Below are positions 1 to 10,574 of a DNA stretch of 64,000 nucleotides, piece by piece. The DNA lies in the NCBI GenBank assembly GCA_047600765.1, contig JASGKF010000001.1:1922001-1986000 (forward strand), given 5' to 3'. Under the pieces are notes generated by a model. That model worked only from the letters and a program-made list of their open reading frames with translations. It was not told where the DNA came from and did no database searches. The DNA is from Viridibacterium sp047600765. Its GTDB lineage: Bacteria > Pseudomonadota > Gammaproteobacteria > Burkholderiales > Rhodocyclaceae. Numbering within the stretch: position 1 is the stretch's first letter; every line of letters begins with the position of its first letter. The translations under genes and the position numbers were made by a program.

Positions 1-129
1 ATCCCCGCCGCGTTCGACCTTCACCTCGAGTCGATCCGGCGTACACATCACGCCAACCACGAGATGAAGTTGATCGGCAGCGGCTGTTTGCGCAAAGCAC
101 ATCAGCGGGACAAGCAACATCCTTCTCAT
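1..129 (-). CDS. N-terminus of a secreted protein, cut by the window edge
   Basis: An open frame reads from an ATG at 129 to the left edge of the window (43 codons, no stop). The first 18 or so residues (MRRMLLVPLMCFAQTAAA) look like a Sec signal peptide ending in an AAA-type cleavage site. A GGGAG ribosome-binding site lies about 6 bases upstream of the ATG. The mature part seen here is too short to assign to a family. Function unknown. Confidence 0.5.
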   Translation of the reverse strand, partial: MRRMLLVPLMCFAQTAAADQLHLVVGVMCTPDRLEVKVERGGD

Positions 130-163
130 TGCAGGCTCCCGTAATCCGGTCAGGGCAGCAAAC

Positions 164-433
164 TCAAACGGCCAGCACTTCGTTCCAGTCATGCAGCGTG
201 TAACGCCCCACGATGCCATGCACCACGAAGGGATCATCCTTCGCGAACTCTTCCGCTGCTTCACGCGTCGTGAACACGCCCAGCGCGCCCACCGGCGGCA
301 TGCCGTAAGGACCGGCCATCAGCAGGGTGCCGCGTGCCTTGAATTCGTGCAGTCGCGCCACGTGGTCGGCGTAGTGGGCTTGCACCTTGCTCATGGCATC
401 GGCGGCCATCTCGTAGAACATCAGGGTCTTCAT
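164..433 (-). CDS. YciI family protein
   Basis: This 89-residue protein has the layout of the YciI family: a short ferredoxin-like alpha/beta barrel with an H-x-A-R-L-x-x-F segment near the start (HVARLHEFKARG), a central GPYG turn and a KDDPFVVHG segment with the usual Asp-Asp-Pro-Phe. YciI proteins are small cytoplasmic enzymes or binding proteins of mostly unknown substrate, related to muconolactone isomerase. The ATG at 433 is preceded by AGGAATAGC, a usable ribosome-binding site. It stands alone between a partial secreted-protein gene and sodC, all on the minus strand. Family assignment is firm; the biochemical role is not known. Confidence 0.85.
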   Translation of the reverse strand: MKTLMFYEMAADAMSKVQAHYADHVARLHEFKARGTLLMAGPYGMPPVGALGVFTTREAAEEFAKDDPFVVHGIVGRYTLHDWNEVLAV

Positions 434-526
434 TGCTATTCCTCAGGCAGTAGATCTACCGGCACGATGCGGCCGGACAGGGCCGCATGATACGTGCGCC
501 CCTGCCGCTTGAGCAGAGCTACCGGC

Positions 527-1048
527 TCAGTCGCCGATGACCCCACATGCCACACGCGCACCGCCACCGCCCAAGGGCATCGGGTGGTCAGCATGGTTGT
601 CGCCCCCGGCATGGATCATCAGCGAGCGATTGCGCACATCGGCCAGCTTGAGACGCGGCCCCAGCACCGGCAGCACGGCCTCGCCATCCGCGCTCACGTA
701 GAGCGGCGGCAGATCGCCAAGGTGGCCATCGCCCCAGGGCTCACCGTGCTTCTTCGTGCCGTGCGGATCCAGGTGACCGCCCGCGGCAAACGCCGGCACC
801 ACGGCACCCGCGCTTTCACCCGGCGCGCACGAGGGCTTCTCGTGCACGTGGAAGCCGTGCATGCCCTGCGGCAAGCCCTTCAAGGAAGGATAGAAGGCCA
901 GCCCGTACGGTGTCTCGACGATGCGGATCGTGCCCACACTAGCGCCCACACCCTGCTTGTCCGCAAGGCTGACCGTTACCGTAATCTCCGCCGCAGATGT
1001 CACGGCACTCGCCAGCAGGCATGCAGAAGCAACAAGCAGGGACTTCAT
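527..1048 (-). CDS. sodC: Periplasmic Cu/Zn superoxide dismutase
   Basis: SodC converts superoxide to hydrogen peroxide and oxygen in the periplasm. The 173-residue product begins with a signal peptide (MKSLLVASACLLASAVTSAA) and then shows the metal-binding pattern of bacterial SodC: GFHVHEKPSC (copper His and a disulfide Cys), HLDPHGTKKHGEPWGDGHLG (bridging and zinc His, zinc Asp), a late copper His region (MIHAGGDNHADHP), and the second disulfide Cys near the C-terminus (RVACGVIGD). The start at 1048 was chosen over a longer frame because it gives the signal peptide directly and is preceded by AAGGAGAG. It is a single gene; OxyR-type peroxide genes occur far away at the right end of the window. 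Confidence 0.93.
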   Translation of the reverse strand: MKSLLVASACLLASAVTSAAEITVTVSLADKQGVGASVGTIRIVETPYGLAFYPSLKGLPQGMHGFHVHEKPSCAPGESAGAVVPAFAAGGHLDPHGTKKHGEPWGDGHLGDLPPLYVSADGEAVLPVLGPRLKLADVRNRSLMIHAGGDNHADHPMPLGGGGARVACGVIGD

Positions 1049-1207
1049 TTCACTCTCCTTGGGGATGGATTCAGCAGACGCCACACGGGCAGCGCCGTGG
1101 GACCGGGTAACAAACGACTTTGTCGTGACCCGGCAATCCTGCTGTATGCCAATCACCATGCCAAGTGACTAGAAGGGCGGGACAATGGCCCGCAAGGCAC
1201 GGAAACC

Positions 1208-1630
1208 TCAGGAGGCGGTATCCGCCGGCGGGTGCTCTTTGAACCAGTCGCTGATCGCCGGCATGGCGGGCTCGAAGCCACCGGGTGCCGAGAAGTTCAG
1301 CACCCCGGCACGCACGCTGCCACGGTTCTCGAAGTCATGCGTCATGCCGCCCGGCACCAGCACGAAGGAGCCGGCGGGCGCATCTTGCCAGGCATCGCCG
1401 ATCAGGAAGCTCATCGTGCCGGCGATGACGTAGAAGACATCGTCTTCGTCATGCGCATGCGCGCCCGGCCCGGTGGTCTTCGGCTCCAGCCACCACTCCG
1501 AGATCGAATAGCGGTTGTCCGACTCGGCGCCGTCCGCCTTGAACACCGCGCTGATGCGGCCCATGGGATAGCTGCGGCCTGCGCCGGGGGGCAGGACGAT
1601 GGGCTTGCGAGTACGGGAGATGTCGGTCAT
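1208..1630 (-). CDS. Cupin-domain protein
   Basis: The 140-residue product is a single small beta-barrel cupin. Motif 1 is visible as GPGAHAHDEDDVFYVIAG (two His and a Glu/Asp cluster that normally hold a metal), and motif 2 as PGGMTHDFEN with the final His. The metal site appears intact, so it could be a dioxygenase, isomerase or binding protein; the substrate cannot be read from sequence. Start at 1630 gives MTDISRTRKP and has CAGGAGCC upstream. A broken second copy of this gene lies at 4660-5021, including similar 3' flanking sequence, so the locus has been duplicated in the past. Confidence 0.8.
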   Translation of the reverse strand: MTDISRTRKPIVLPPGAGRSYPMGRISAVFKADGAESDNRYSISEWWLEPKTTGPGAHAHDEDDVFYVIAGTMSFLIGDAWQDAPAGSFVLVPGGMTHDFENRGSVRAGVLNFSAPGGFEPAMPAISDWFKEHPPADTAS

Positions 1631-1762
1631 GGCAATCCTGGCTCCTGAGGTGATGCGGTTTCGATCATCCAGCGAGGGTTCACAGCAACGTATGGACGCC
1701 TGTAGCACTTGATGTGCACGCCATACTTGTAGCCATTCTGATTTAACTACTCTGGAGCTGAC

Positions 1763-2107
1763 ATGGCCAATCCATTCTCACGTCAACGCTCAAGCTGGAT
1801 CGTCAACAGCCTGGACAGCATGCCGCGCCCGCATGGCAACCTCATTGCCACGCGTTCGGGCGGAACCGTGAATGTCGACGCAGAGCCCACGCATGTCTCG
1901 CTTTATCTGATCCGTATGACTGACCATTGGGTCTATACCGACCTGAACGGAGCAGAGGAAAGACCGGTTCAGATCAATGTTAACGCTCTGCGCGAACCAA
2001 CCGATCCGGTCCAGTCTGGCGCCGGACAGTGTGGGCCGTCAAAAATCCAGCTTCAAAATTTGAAGCCAGAGAAAACGGCAGGTAAGCGGTTGGGCAGATC
2101 GTTTTGA
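1763..2107 (+). CDS. Hypothetical protein, 114 residues
   Basis: An ATG at 1763 with GGAG about 7 bases upstream opens a 114-codon frame. The product has no signal peptide or membrane segment. The middle part (TVNVDAEPTHVSLYLIRMTD) could form short beta strands; the C-terminus is basic (KPEKTAGKRLGRSF). I recognise no family. It is the only plus-strand gene in the first 10 kb, lying between the cupin gene and the poly-Ser lipoprotein gene. It could be a real small gene or a chance frame; the good ribosome-binding site argues mildly for the former. Confidence 0.45.
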   Translation: MANPFSRQRSSWIVNSLDSMPRPHGNLIATRSGGTVNVDAEPTHVSLYLIRMTDHWVYTDLNGAEERPVQINVNALREPTDPVQSGAGQCGPSKIQLQNLKPEKTAGKRLGRSF

Positions 2108-2306
2108 TCGCTCCCGGCGTTCTACAAATTGCAGGACCTGCACTGGAAAAGCACTAATAAGCGCTTATTGCTACTTGTTGCGCAGCCACCTACCTGTGCC
2201 CGGAACTGGCCGCAAGCAGCTAGCCGGCCAGTTGTATCAAAGAACGGGGCGGTTGCTCACCGGCATCAACCGGGATTCGCGTCGATGCCGGTGAGCAACG
2301 TTCACA

Positions 2307-3989
2307 TCAGTAACCGCTAACGGTTCCAAGTGCGGCAGGCAAGAGACCACTCAATTGTGCGGGAGTGTAAGCGGCCAGCGTCCAGACGATCCAGTCAACG
2401 TCGCCCTTGGCATGCTCGGTCGTTGTCTCTTCACCGATCCGCAGATAGTTCTGACCCACTGCCGTCGCCTGCGGGAAATCGCCCGTCAAGGTCTGCGTCG
2501 CTATCGGGGTGGCGTTTCCGTCAAGATAGACGGTCATCGTGCCGGAAGTCGCACTGGTGAAAGAGAACGTCAGCTGCACCACGTGATACGTCGTGGTGTC
2601 GAAATCCGAGGAATAAAGCCCAAGGTCCGCGGTTCCAGACGTCGGGTTCATATTCCCCATGTACAAGCCACCGACGAAATTGTTGGGCAGTAGTTGCGTA
2701 TGAACTCGCGGCCCCGACTGACCTGCCTCCGAGAATGCCGCATCGATTGAAAGACTTCTCAAGCTGGCTACGCTGTTGCCGCGGATACGCGCTACGACAG
2801 TTGCGGATTTCGGATATCCACCGGTGCTGAAAGCATTATTCAATTGAAAGTAGCTCTGCTCCGATACCGCGGTCGAAGAAGTCGTATCGACGGTGAGGAC
2901 GCCGCTGGAGACCGATGCATACGACGCATTGCAGCCCACCGAAGTGCACAGGCTGAACTGCGTCGTACTGCCATCTGCCAGAGACACGGCGGTGGCGGTC
3001 GTCGGCAGCAGATCCCCCGTGTAGAGGCTCCAGCCCATGTAACCGGGCACAGGCCCCAATGCTGCAGGCAAGCGTCCATTAATTTGAGCTGGGGTATATG
3101 CCGCATCCGAAGTCCAGACGATCCAGTTGACATCGCCCTTGGCATGCTCGGTCGTTGTCTCTTCACCGATCCGCAGATAGTTCTGACCCACTGCTGTCGC
3201 CTGCGGGAAATTGCCGGTCAAGGTCTGCGTCGCTATCGGGGTGGCGTTTCCGTCAAGATAGACGGTCATCGTGCCGGAAGTCGCGCTGGTGAAAGAGAAC
3301 GTCAGCTGCACCACGTGATACGTCGTGGTGTCGAAATCCGAGGAATAAAGCCCAAGGTCCGCGGTTCCAGACGTCGGGTTCATACTCCCCATGTACAAGC
3401 CACCGACGAAATTGTTGGGCAGTAGTTGCGTATGAACTCGCGGCCCCGACTGACCTGCCTCCGAGAATGCCGCATCGATTGAAAGACTTCTCAAGCTGGC
3501 TACGCTGTTGCCGCGGATACGCGCTACGACAGTTGCGGATTTCGGATATCCACCGGTGCTGAAAGCATTGTTCAGCTGGAAGTAGCTCTGCTCCGATACC
3601 GCGGTCGAAGAAGTCGTATCGACGGTGAGGACGCCGCTGGAGACCGATGCATACGACGCATTGCAGCCCACCGAAGTGCACAGGCTGAACTGTGTTGTGG
3701 TTCCGTCACCCAAAGTGACAGACCCCGCCGCCGTCGGCAAAGCATTTGCTGTGTAGTAGCCAAAGCCCGAAGGAACTGAAGACGCTGATGTACTGCTTGC
3801 AGCTGAAGATGTCGCGCTTGAAGAGGCAGCACTGGATGCGTTTGAACTCGAAGACGCGCTACTGGCCGAAGCTACTGGCGCTGTGCCCGCCGAGGATCCG
3901 CCACCGCCGCCACCACCGCATGCGACCAACCCGGCGGTCAAAAGCCACACGAGAAGGTTGTTTTTCAACCACGATGCACCATTCTGCAT
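2307..3989 (-). CDS. Poly-serine-linker lipoprotein with two near-identical lectin-like domains
   Basis: The 560-residue product starts with a lipoprotein signal peptide (lipobox LVAC, Cys24) followed by a Gly run and a Ser/Ala linker to about residue 72. Two copies of a domain follow, at about residues 100-293 and 344-537, nearly identical to each other. Each is rich in beta-strand patterns (TATVVARI-like strands, YHVVQLTFSF, TMTVYLDGN) resembling the laminin-G/concanavalin A-like fold, which suggests carbohydrate or matrix binding at the cell surface. This fold assignment is inference. The start at 3989 gives the lipobox and has GGGGGAG upstream. The same Gly/Ser linker style appears in the sugar dehydrogenase at 19.1 kb and the polygalacturonase at 34.2 kb. 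Confidence 0.75.
   Translation of the reverse strand: MQNGASWLKNNLLVWLLTAGLVACGGGGGGGSSAGTAPVASASSASSSSNASSAASSSATSSAASSTSASSVPSGFGYYTANALPTAAGSVTLGDGTTTQFSLCTSVGCNASYASVSSGVLTVDTTSSTAVSEQSYFQLNNAFSTGGYPKSATVVARIRGNSVASLRSLSIDAAFSEAGQSGPRVHTQLLPNNFVGGLYMGSMNPTSGTADLGLYSSDFDTTTYHVVQLTFSFTSATSGTMTVYLDGNATPIATQTLTGNFPQATAVGQNYLRIGEETTTEHAKGDVNWIVWTSDAAYTPAQINGRLPAALGPVPGYMGWSLYTGDLLPTTATAVSLADGSTTQFSLCTSVGCNASYASVSSGVLTVDTTSSTAVSEQSYFQLNNAFSTGGYPKSATVVARIRGNSVASLRSLSIDAAFSEAGQSGPRVHTQLLPNNFVGGLYMGNMNPTSGTADLGLYSSDFDTTTYHVVQLTFSFTSATSGTMTVYLDGNATPIATQTLTGDFPQATAVGQNYLRIGEETTTEHAKGDVDWIVWTLAAYTPAQLSGLLPAALGTVSGY
2380..3692. repeat. Tandem direct repeat, period 732 bp
   Basis: Bases 2380-2960 and 3112-3692 are near-identical direct copies offset by exactly 732 bases (244 codons), separated by about 150 divergent bases. 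By eye there are roughly a dozen mismatches in 581 positions, several of them silent. The repeat lies wholly within the poly-Ser lipoprotein gene and encodes its two domains, so it keeps the reading frame. Confidence 0.9.
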
Positions 3990-4164
3990 ACACTCCCCCG
4001 ACCCTTTGTTAATTACTGTAAAGGGGCGCATTTTAGGCAACATATGGCTATCTGCAAAGACATGGCGCTGCTGCACGCTTGGTTTTCTCGTGTTGCACGT
4101 ATATGTCATTTTCAGACATCTCGCCAGAAAGAACGCTATGCCGCTGCGCTGGATTTTGGCAGCC

Positions 4165-4260
4165 TCTCGCGACGCTTGAGCGACACCAGCAAGATGTCCA
4201 CCGCTGTCCGTGTCATGCCTTATATACGTGAGGCCAGACCGACGCAGCTTTGGCTGATTG
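4165..4260 (-). pseudogene. Decayed fragment of the mnmG 3' end
   Basis: Read on the minus strand, this stretch gives VGLASRI-stop-GMTRTAVDILLVSLKRRE, which lines up without gaps with the C-terminus of MnmG in this window (IGQASRIQGMTPAAIGILLV, then WLKRGE). The in-frame TAA and many substitutions show it is dead. It is a remnant of only about 30 codons, oriented like the intact gene at 8.7-10.6 kb. It could come from an old local duplication or from a related genome. Confidence 0.75.
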
Positions 4261-4659
4261 AGTGCGTCAACCGGGCGTAAGGTCGCGACCTAATTGCCGA
4301 AGGACATTGCAGCGTCGATCCAGTAACAGGCATGGACATGCGCCACACCGTGAATCTCACGGCTCTCGTCATGCGAGTGGACGCCACCGATTTACTCCAC
4401 AGCCTTACGCGAACGCAAGTTGTTCACCCCCACATGGAACCAGACCCTCCTGGCCCAGTGGAACGAGTGCTCCAGCAGAAGGCGCTTGAGCTCGCGGTTG
4501 GTGCTGCCGCCTTAGTGGCTTCTGACCAGAAAGGTGCCCGACACCTTGTCGGTACCCACCAGCGCGCTTTTCGAAGCCAAGACCCCGGCACCCTGCTACA
4601 TGTCCATCACAATGCCAAATGACTAGAATGGCGGGACAATATCCCGCAAGGCGCGGGAA
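4261..4659. other. Intergenic stretch without a recognisable gene
   Basis: About 400 bases lie between the mnmG fragment and the broken cupin copy. Short open frames occur on both strands but none has a ribosome-binding site, a recognisable domain or a plausible composition. The last 75 bases or so (from about 4583) resemble the sequence just downstream of the intact cupin gene (around 1130-1205), so they belong to the duplicated segment. The rest may be further decayed sequence of unknown origin. Confidence 0.5.
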
Positions 4660-5021
4660 ACTCCGAAGGCGGCTCTTTGAACCAATCCCTGATCGCCGGC
4701 ATGACGGGCTCGAAGCCACTGGGGGCCGACAAGTTCAGCACTCCGGCACCAGCACGAAGGAACCCGCAGGCGCATCCTGCTACGCATCGCCTATCAGGAA
4801 ATTCATCGTACCGGCGATGACCTAGAAGACGTCGTCTTCATCATACGCATGCGCGTCCGGCCGGGTTGTCTTCGGCTCCAGCGACCACTCCGGGGTGGAA
4901 TAGCAATTGTTCGACTTGGCGCCGCCCGCCTTGAACACCGCGCTGATGCGACTCTGAGTTAGCTGCGGCCTGCGCCGGGCGACAGGATGACGGGTTTGCG
5001 TACTTGAATGGTGTCCGGCAT
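4660..5021 (-). pseudogene. Broken second copy of the cupin gene
   Basis: From an ATG at 5021 the minus strand reads MPDTIQVRKPVILSPGAGRS and then stops; the intact cupin at 1208-1630 begins MTDISRTRKPIVLPPGAGRS. Beyond the stop, similarity continues in shifted frames with further in-frame stops (a TAG within the motif 1 region, another later) and an internal deletion of roughly 40-45 bases just before the GTGCCGG segment. Homology runs past the stop-codon position into the 3' flank (to about 4583). It is a duplicated and inactivated copy, not a functional gene. Confidence 0.85.
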
Positions 5022-5025
5022 GGCT

Positions 5026-6159
5026 TCAGTTCTCGCGTACGCCGTGCTTGCGAAGATCGGCAGCCAGGCGATGAATATTGTTTGCGGGGTTCGCACCGCC
5101 AGTGGTGCCCTCATCACACTCCCGCACCATCTGCTCGAACTTCGGGTTCGATGCGAGGTAGGCCACGATGAGATTGGAGTGGCCAGTGCGCAGGTCGAAG
5201 TGCGACGAAGTAGGTTCGTTGTGGAGCGTGTAGCGCTGTCTGCCGTCATTGAGCAAGCGGTCCAGCGCTTTGTAGCTGGACAGGCGTTGCAGTATGGATG
5301 GCACTTCACGACGCAAAGCCGCCAGCACGGTGGCCAGGTCGTAGGACGTCCGGCTGCGATACGGCAGCGACATGCAGTCAGACAGTGAAAGTACAGCCGT
5401 CTCGGTCGACGTGTAGCCGCCCAGGCGATCGATGAAAGACTGGACGTAGTGATTGCTGAGCATGAACCGGGCATCGAAACCGACGCCGCCGTTGGGATCG
5501 CCGGTGTAGCACTGGATGCCGACTTCGAGATGATCCCGATCCGTGTCCCGGATGAGGTGACTTGGCTCGCCCGAAGGCGCTGTCTGGAAGCCGTCGGCCT
5601 TCAACAGCCCGGTCATGCAATCCTGCAGTTCACGGACAATGTGCTCAGCGTTCAGCGCAGGCATGGCGTCGAGGCGCGTGAAGCGCAACTCATGACGCCG
5701 CGCCCATGAGAAGCCGCTGACCTGCTCGGCGAGAGCGCCCGGGACGGAGAAAACCGCGTCATGTCCGTCCTGCTCGTGGCGCTTGCGCGCCCGGTTCATC
5801 AGGCTCGTCAGCGCATTCGGTGGCGTACCCGTCACCTCCAGATGCAGGGCGCCTTCATCGAGGATGTGCGACACAGTCCAGAGCTCCGTGCCGGCGCGAT
5901 ACAGGCAGGCCATCGAAGCATTGACGCTCTCGGCCTCACTGCAGCCAATCGCGAGGTAATGACCGGTGAGGCGGTAGATGGCAGACAGCTGGATCTGCTC
6001 GTCCCAGAAATCATCGAACACGATGATGCAGGCGCCCTCAGCTGAGGTCGCGACCGCCATCGCGGTGGTACCCGGCGCAACTTCCTCTCCGCTGTCAACA
6101 AACCCCAGCTCGTTCAACACCTCGTTACGCGGCTTCGCGGCCACGCTGATCCAGGACAT
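5026..6159 (-). CDS. Hypothetical protein, about 377 residues
   Basis: A long frame with normal codon use encodes a soluble protein without signal peptide or membrane segments. Visible segments include GACIIVFDDFWDEQIQLSAI near the start, HLEVGIQCYTGDPNGGVGF in the middle, and DLRTGHSNLIVAYLASN near the end. I do not recognise the family. The ATG at 6159 is used here; a TTG at 6171 in the same frame has a better placed GGAGAGAG and may be the real start. It ends 4 bases before the start of the broken cupin copy, so that copy was inserted or duplicated right behind it. Confidence 0.6.
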   Translation of the reverse strand: MSWISVAAKPRNEVLNELGFVDSGEEVAPGTTAMAVATSAEGACIIVFDDFWDEQIQLSAIYRLTGHYLAIGCSEAESVNASMACLYRAGTELWTVSHILDEGALHLEVTGTPPNALTSLMNRARKRHEQDGHDAVFSVPGALAEQVSGFSWARRHELRFTRLDAMPALNAEHIVRELQDCMTGLLKADGFQTAPSGEPSHLIRDTDRDHLEVGIQCYTGDPNGGVGFDARFMLSNHYVQSFIDRLGGYTSTETAVLSLSDCMSLPYRSRTSYDLATVLAALRREVPSILQRLSSYKALDRLLNDGRQRYTLHNEPTSSHFDLRTGHSNLIVAYLASNPKFEQMVRECDEGTTGGANPANNIHRLAADLRKHGVREN

Positions 6160-6321
6160 GCGATGACTCAACACTCTCTCCTGTCTTGGTTGGGTTCCTG
6201 CATGCAAGGTGGGGACAGCGCAAAAGACAACCTACGCTGAGCCCCTCGGTCATCCACCTTTGTGCAAGGTGTTGCCGGTGTGCCATAGAACATCACACCG
6301 CTCACAGTATCTAAGGATGGG

Positions 6322-6588
6322 CTAACCGCCGTCACCTTCCGTCTGAATGGCCGGCCCAAGCGTGCCTTTGCAATCCGGACAATTCGGTACTTTGGCAAAT
6401 TTCTTTATGACCAGATGTCCTGCAGCACAAAGAATGATGAGCGTGCTCGCACAAACCATGGATTGCCAGAGAGGATCTTTCAGCCAGACCCATGCCGCCA
6501 CACCGATGCACAACCATAGTACGGCCCCTATGGGAACAATCAAATCCAGCAAAGAGAAGGGGCTTCTAAACGTCTTGATCCGCGGCAT
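6322..6588 (-). CDS. Small membrane protein with a CPDC motif
   Basis: The 88-residue product has two predicted membrane segments (about residues 14-35, LLDLIVPIGAVLWLCIGVAA, and 44-62, MVCASTLIILCAAGHLVI) followed by a short cytoplasmic or periplasmic tail with NCPDCKG, a CxxC that could bind metal or form a disulfide. No family recognised. The ribosome-binding site is weak (GTAGG), so the start is uncertain. It lies between a hypothetical gene and yfcF, both also on the minus strand. Confidence 0.5.
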   Translation of the reverse strand: MPRIKTFRSPFSLLDLIVPIGAVLWLCIGVAAWVWLKDPLWQSMVCASTLIILCAAGHLVIKKFAKVPNCPDCKGTLGPAIQTEGDGG

Positions 6589-6647
6589 CGATTTGGCCTA
6601 CGTTGAGTCCAGAAAACTCTTGGGGCATTGGATTCATTCCGGTAAAG

Positions 6648-7265
6648 CTATAGCGGCGGACGTTTCTGGTTGACCCACAACTGCACAGAGGGCCGTTCCC
6701 ATTGACACTGTGCGTACGCAGCCAAGTGCTCGGGCACGGTATCCCCGTGCATGATCAAGCGATTGAGCATGAGGGCAAGGTCAACGTCGGCAATACACCA
6801 CGCGCCGAACAGGTTCTCATCGCCGTGTGACAGCAACGCACTGGCGGCGGTAAACAGCTTCTCCATCGCAGCCTGTGCCGCGACCGACAACGGCTCCCCG
6901 ATCCGTCCGTAGAAAACGACTTCGGTCGAACGTTCCTGCCGGATGGGCATCAGATCACTGCGCAGCCAGGCCTGCACCTGACGTGCTCTTGCACGCTCGC
7001 GTGGTTCCGACGGATACAGCGGCGTACCCGGAAGCGTTTCATGCAGGTATTCGGTGATGGAGGAGGATTCTGAAAGCGTGAAATCGCCGTCAACGAGCGT
7101 AGGGATCCGCTGGGTCAGCGATGCGGCCGCGTAGTACGGACTCTTGTTTGCACCACTTCCTAGATCAACCGTTTCCAGTTGAAACGGCACAGCCTTTTCG
7201 TGCAGGGCAACGAATGCCGACATGGCGTATGGGCTGACATACTGTGCGTCGACATACAGAAGCAT
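6648..7265 (-). CDS. yfcF: Glutathione S-transferase, YfcF type
   Basis: The 205-residue product follows E. coli YfcF closely along its length: an N-terminal thioredoxin-like half with SPYAMSAFVALHEK, the cis-Pro region RIPTLVDGDFTLSESSSITE (glutathione-binding ES pair) and YLHE, then the helical half with RARARQVQAWLRSDLMPIRQ and the late GAWCIADVDLALMLNRL segment. YfcF-type GSTs have glutathione transferase and peroxidase activity and help against oxidants; they act in the cytoplasm. The ATG at 7265 has CGGAG about 9 bases upstream; the longer frame would add about 19 residues that the family lacks. Confidence 0.88.
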   Translation of the reverse strand: MLLYVDAQYVSPYAMSAFVALHEKAVPFQLETVDLGSGANKSPYYAAASLTQRIPTLVDGDFTLSESSSITEYLHETLPGTPLYPSEPRERARARQVQAWLRSDLMPIRQERSTEVVFYGRIGEPLSVAAQAAMEKLFTAASALLSHGDENLFGAWCIADVDLALMLNRLIMHGDTVPEHLAAYAQCQWERPSVQLWVNQKRPPL

Positions 7266-7359
7266 GCAAAGAAACTCCGGAAAAGAGGGGTCACCAATAC
7301 CTGACCATAAACGACTTGCCACAGGTAAATTCGCCTGATGAGAATCTCAGATCGATCTC

Positions 7360-7812
7360 TTACTGCGGCTCAGCCCGATCTGCGATGCGGCGAAATAGCC
7401 GGATACCAATAGGGAGCAAGTAGCTGCCAGCCAGACAAAACGCGAACACCAGCAGAAAACGCTCCATCGAGTTGACCTCCGCCACACAACCGCACGCACA
7501 GTTGAAGTACATGTTGAGAATGCCAAGGCCGGGCAGCTCACAATCGTATCCGGCCTCGATCAAATCCACGCTCACCGCAGCGACAACTCCCAGCATGCCA
7601 GCAGTAGCCAAGCGCAGGGATAGTCGATTGGCTGGCACAAGGAGACGTTTCCATATCAATGCAACGACCGGCAAAGACAGGGCGAAGATCAAGGCCACAA
7701 GTGAAAGAACCTCACTTGATGGCCACTCGCCAACGAAGGACAAGTAAGGCGCCTCCAGACCAAACCACAACGCCAGCCCGGCCAGTAATTGTGTGACTGT
7801 GAGACGTAGCAT
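7360..7812 (-). CDS. Hypothetical membrane protein
   Basis: The frame encodes about 150 residues with four likely membrane helices (for example LLAGLALWFGL, LSLVALIFALSLPVVALIW, LATAGMLGVVAAVSVDLIEA and FLLVFAFCLAGSYLLPIGI). A Cys-rich loop, CELPGLGILNMYFNCACGC, sits before the last helix. No family recognised. The start is uncertain: an ATG at 7812 is used, but the frame stays open upstream to about 7962 and no start has a strong ribosome-binding site. Its codon use is less GC-rich than that of the core genes nearby, which suggests accessory DNA. Confidence 0.45.
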   Translation of the reverse strand: MLRLTVTQLLAGLALWFGLEAPYLSFVGEWPSSEVLSLVALIFALSLPVVALIWKRLLVPANRLSLRLATAGMLGVVAAVSVDLIEAGYDCELPGLGILNMYFNCACGCVAEVNSMERFLLVFAFCLAGSYLLPIGIRLFRRIADRAEPQ

Positions 7813-7978
7813 CTTTGATATGGTCTGACGAAAAGTAGCAAGCAGAACGGGCAAAGCGATCGCCCACTTCCATCGAATCCACAAAACGGTGGAATCCTTC
7901 GCGAACTCATCCCCTAAGCATTGGAGCTGAACGCAGAGGCATAGCTTGCCGCCGTTTTGCACGATGGCAGATCAAGTC

Positions 7979-8512
7979 TCATTGAATTCTCTGCGTCGCT
8001 ACGGGAGGGGTGCGTAAACCGTGCGGCAAGCTGGGGAACAACCTGAAAAGCAGCTCAGGGTCCGCAGAAAGCACATTGGAATCAAAGAACCCCCACTTAC
8101 GATTTTCATAGACCGACACGAGAAAAGATTGGCTTGAAACGCGGACGCTCCCGACAGAAACGATCATGTTGACAGGAACGAAGCAAATATATCTTTGCTT
8201 GTCCCTATAGGTTTCGTTTGGCTGTTCCAGAGAAAAGCTATCAATGCTTGTTTGCCTCTCCGCCATTTTGTCCAAGGCCGTTTTTGCTGCTGATTCATAC
8301 TCACTTCGGCCAAAGGTTTTGACGAGTACGGAATAAGTCATATCGACCATAACCTTTACATCCGAGCGCTGAAACGCTGACTGTAAAGAGGATGCTTGTT
8401 GCATCAAGCCAAAATTGTTGGTGACACAATCGAATTTTTCCGCCCCCGAGGCCGGAGACACAAGTGCAACAAATGCGGGGAGAACAAGCAAAGATTTTCT
8501 TGGCTTTGACAT
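7979..8512 (-). CDS. Hypothetical exported protein
   Basis: The 177-residue product begins with a likely signal peptide (MSKPRKSLLVLPAFVALVSP, then ASGA before EKFD). The mature part has two Cys (FDCVTNNFG and YICFVPVN) that could pair, and no known motif. No strong ribosome-binding site is seen before the ATG at 8512; the start was chosen for the signal peptide. Base composition is lower in GC than in neighbouring mnmG. It lies directly downstream of mnmG, where many relatives carry rsmG-parA-parB instead. Confidence 0.5.
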   Translation of the reverse strand: MSKPRKSLLVLPAFVALVSPASGAEKFDCVTNNFGLMQQASSLQSAFQRSDVKVMVDMTYSVLVKTFGRSEYESAAKTALDKMAERQTSIDSFSLEQPNETYRDKQRYICFVPVNMIVSVGSVRVSSQSFLVSVYENRKWGFFDSNVLSADPELLFRLFPSLPHGLRTPPVATQRIQ

Positions 8513-8669
8513 TGGCAAGTTGAGCTTTGACAGGAAAGTGAACGCAACGACAGCCAAGCAACGAAGGCCATCGCACAGCTTGAAGGCATTGCGCCGAATG
8601 CTCGTCTTTTCCACCTTCAAGCGCAATCCGCAGCGCGGATAGCGCCCTACCCGGAGCCTCGAAGGCCAA

Positions 8670-10574
<1,905 letters not shown>

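Noticed and set aside
2129..2320. 63-codon plus-strand frame between the hypothetical gene and the lipoprotein gene
   Set aside because: Ends on the lipoprotein stop region, no ribosome-binding site, no recognisable sequence.
2380..3692. CRISPR-like repetition
   Set aside because: The repeat is two long coding copies, not short repeats with unique spacers.
4405..4719. Minus-strand frame of 104 codons in the decayed region
   Set aside because: It crosses the broken cupin flank, and no ribosome-binding site or domain is seen.
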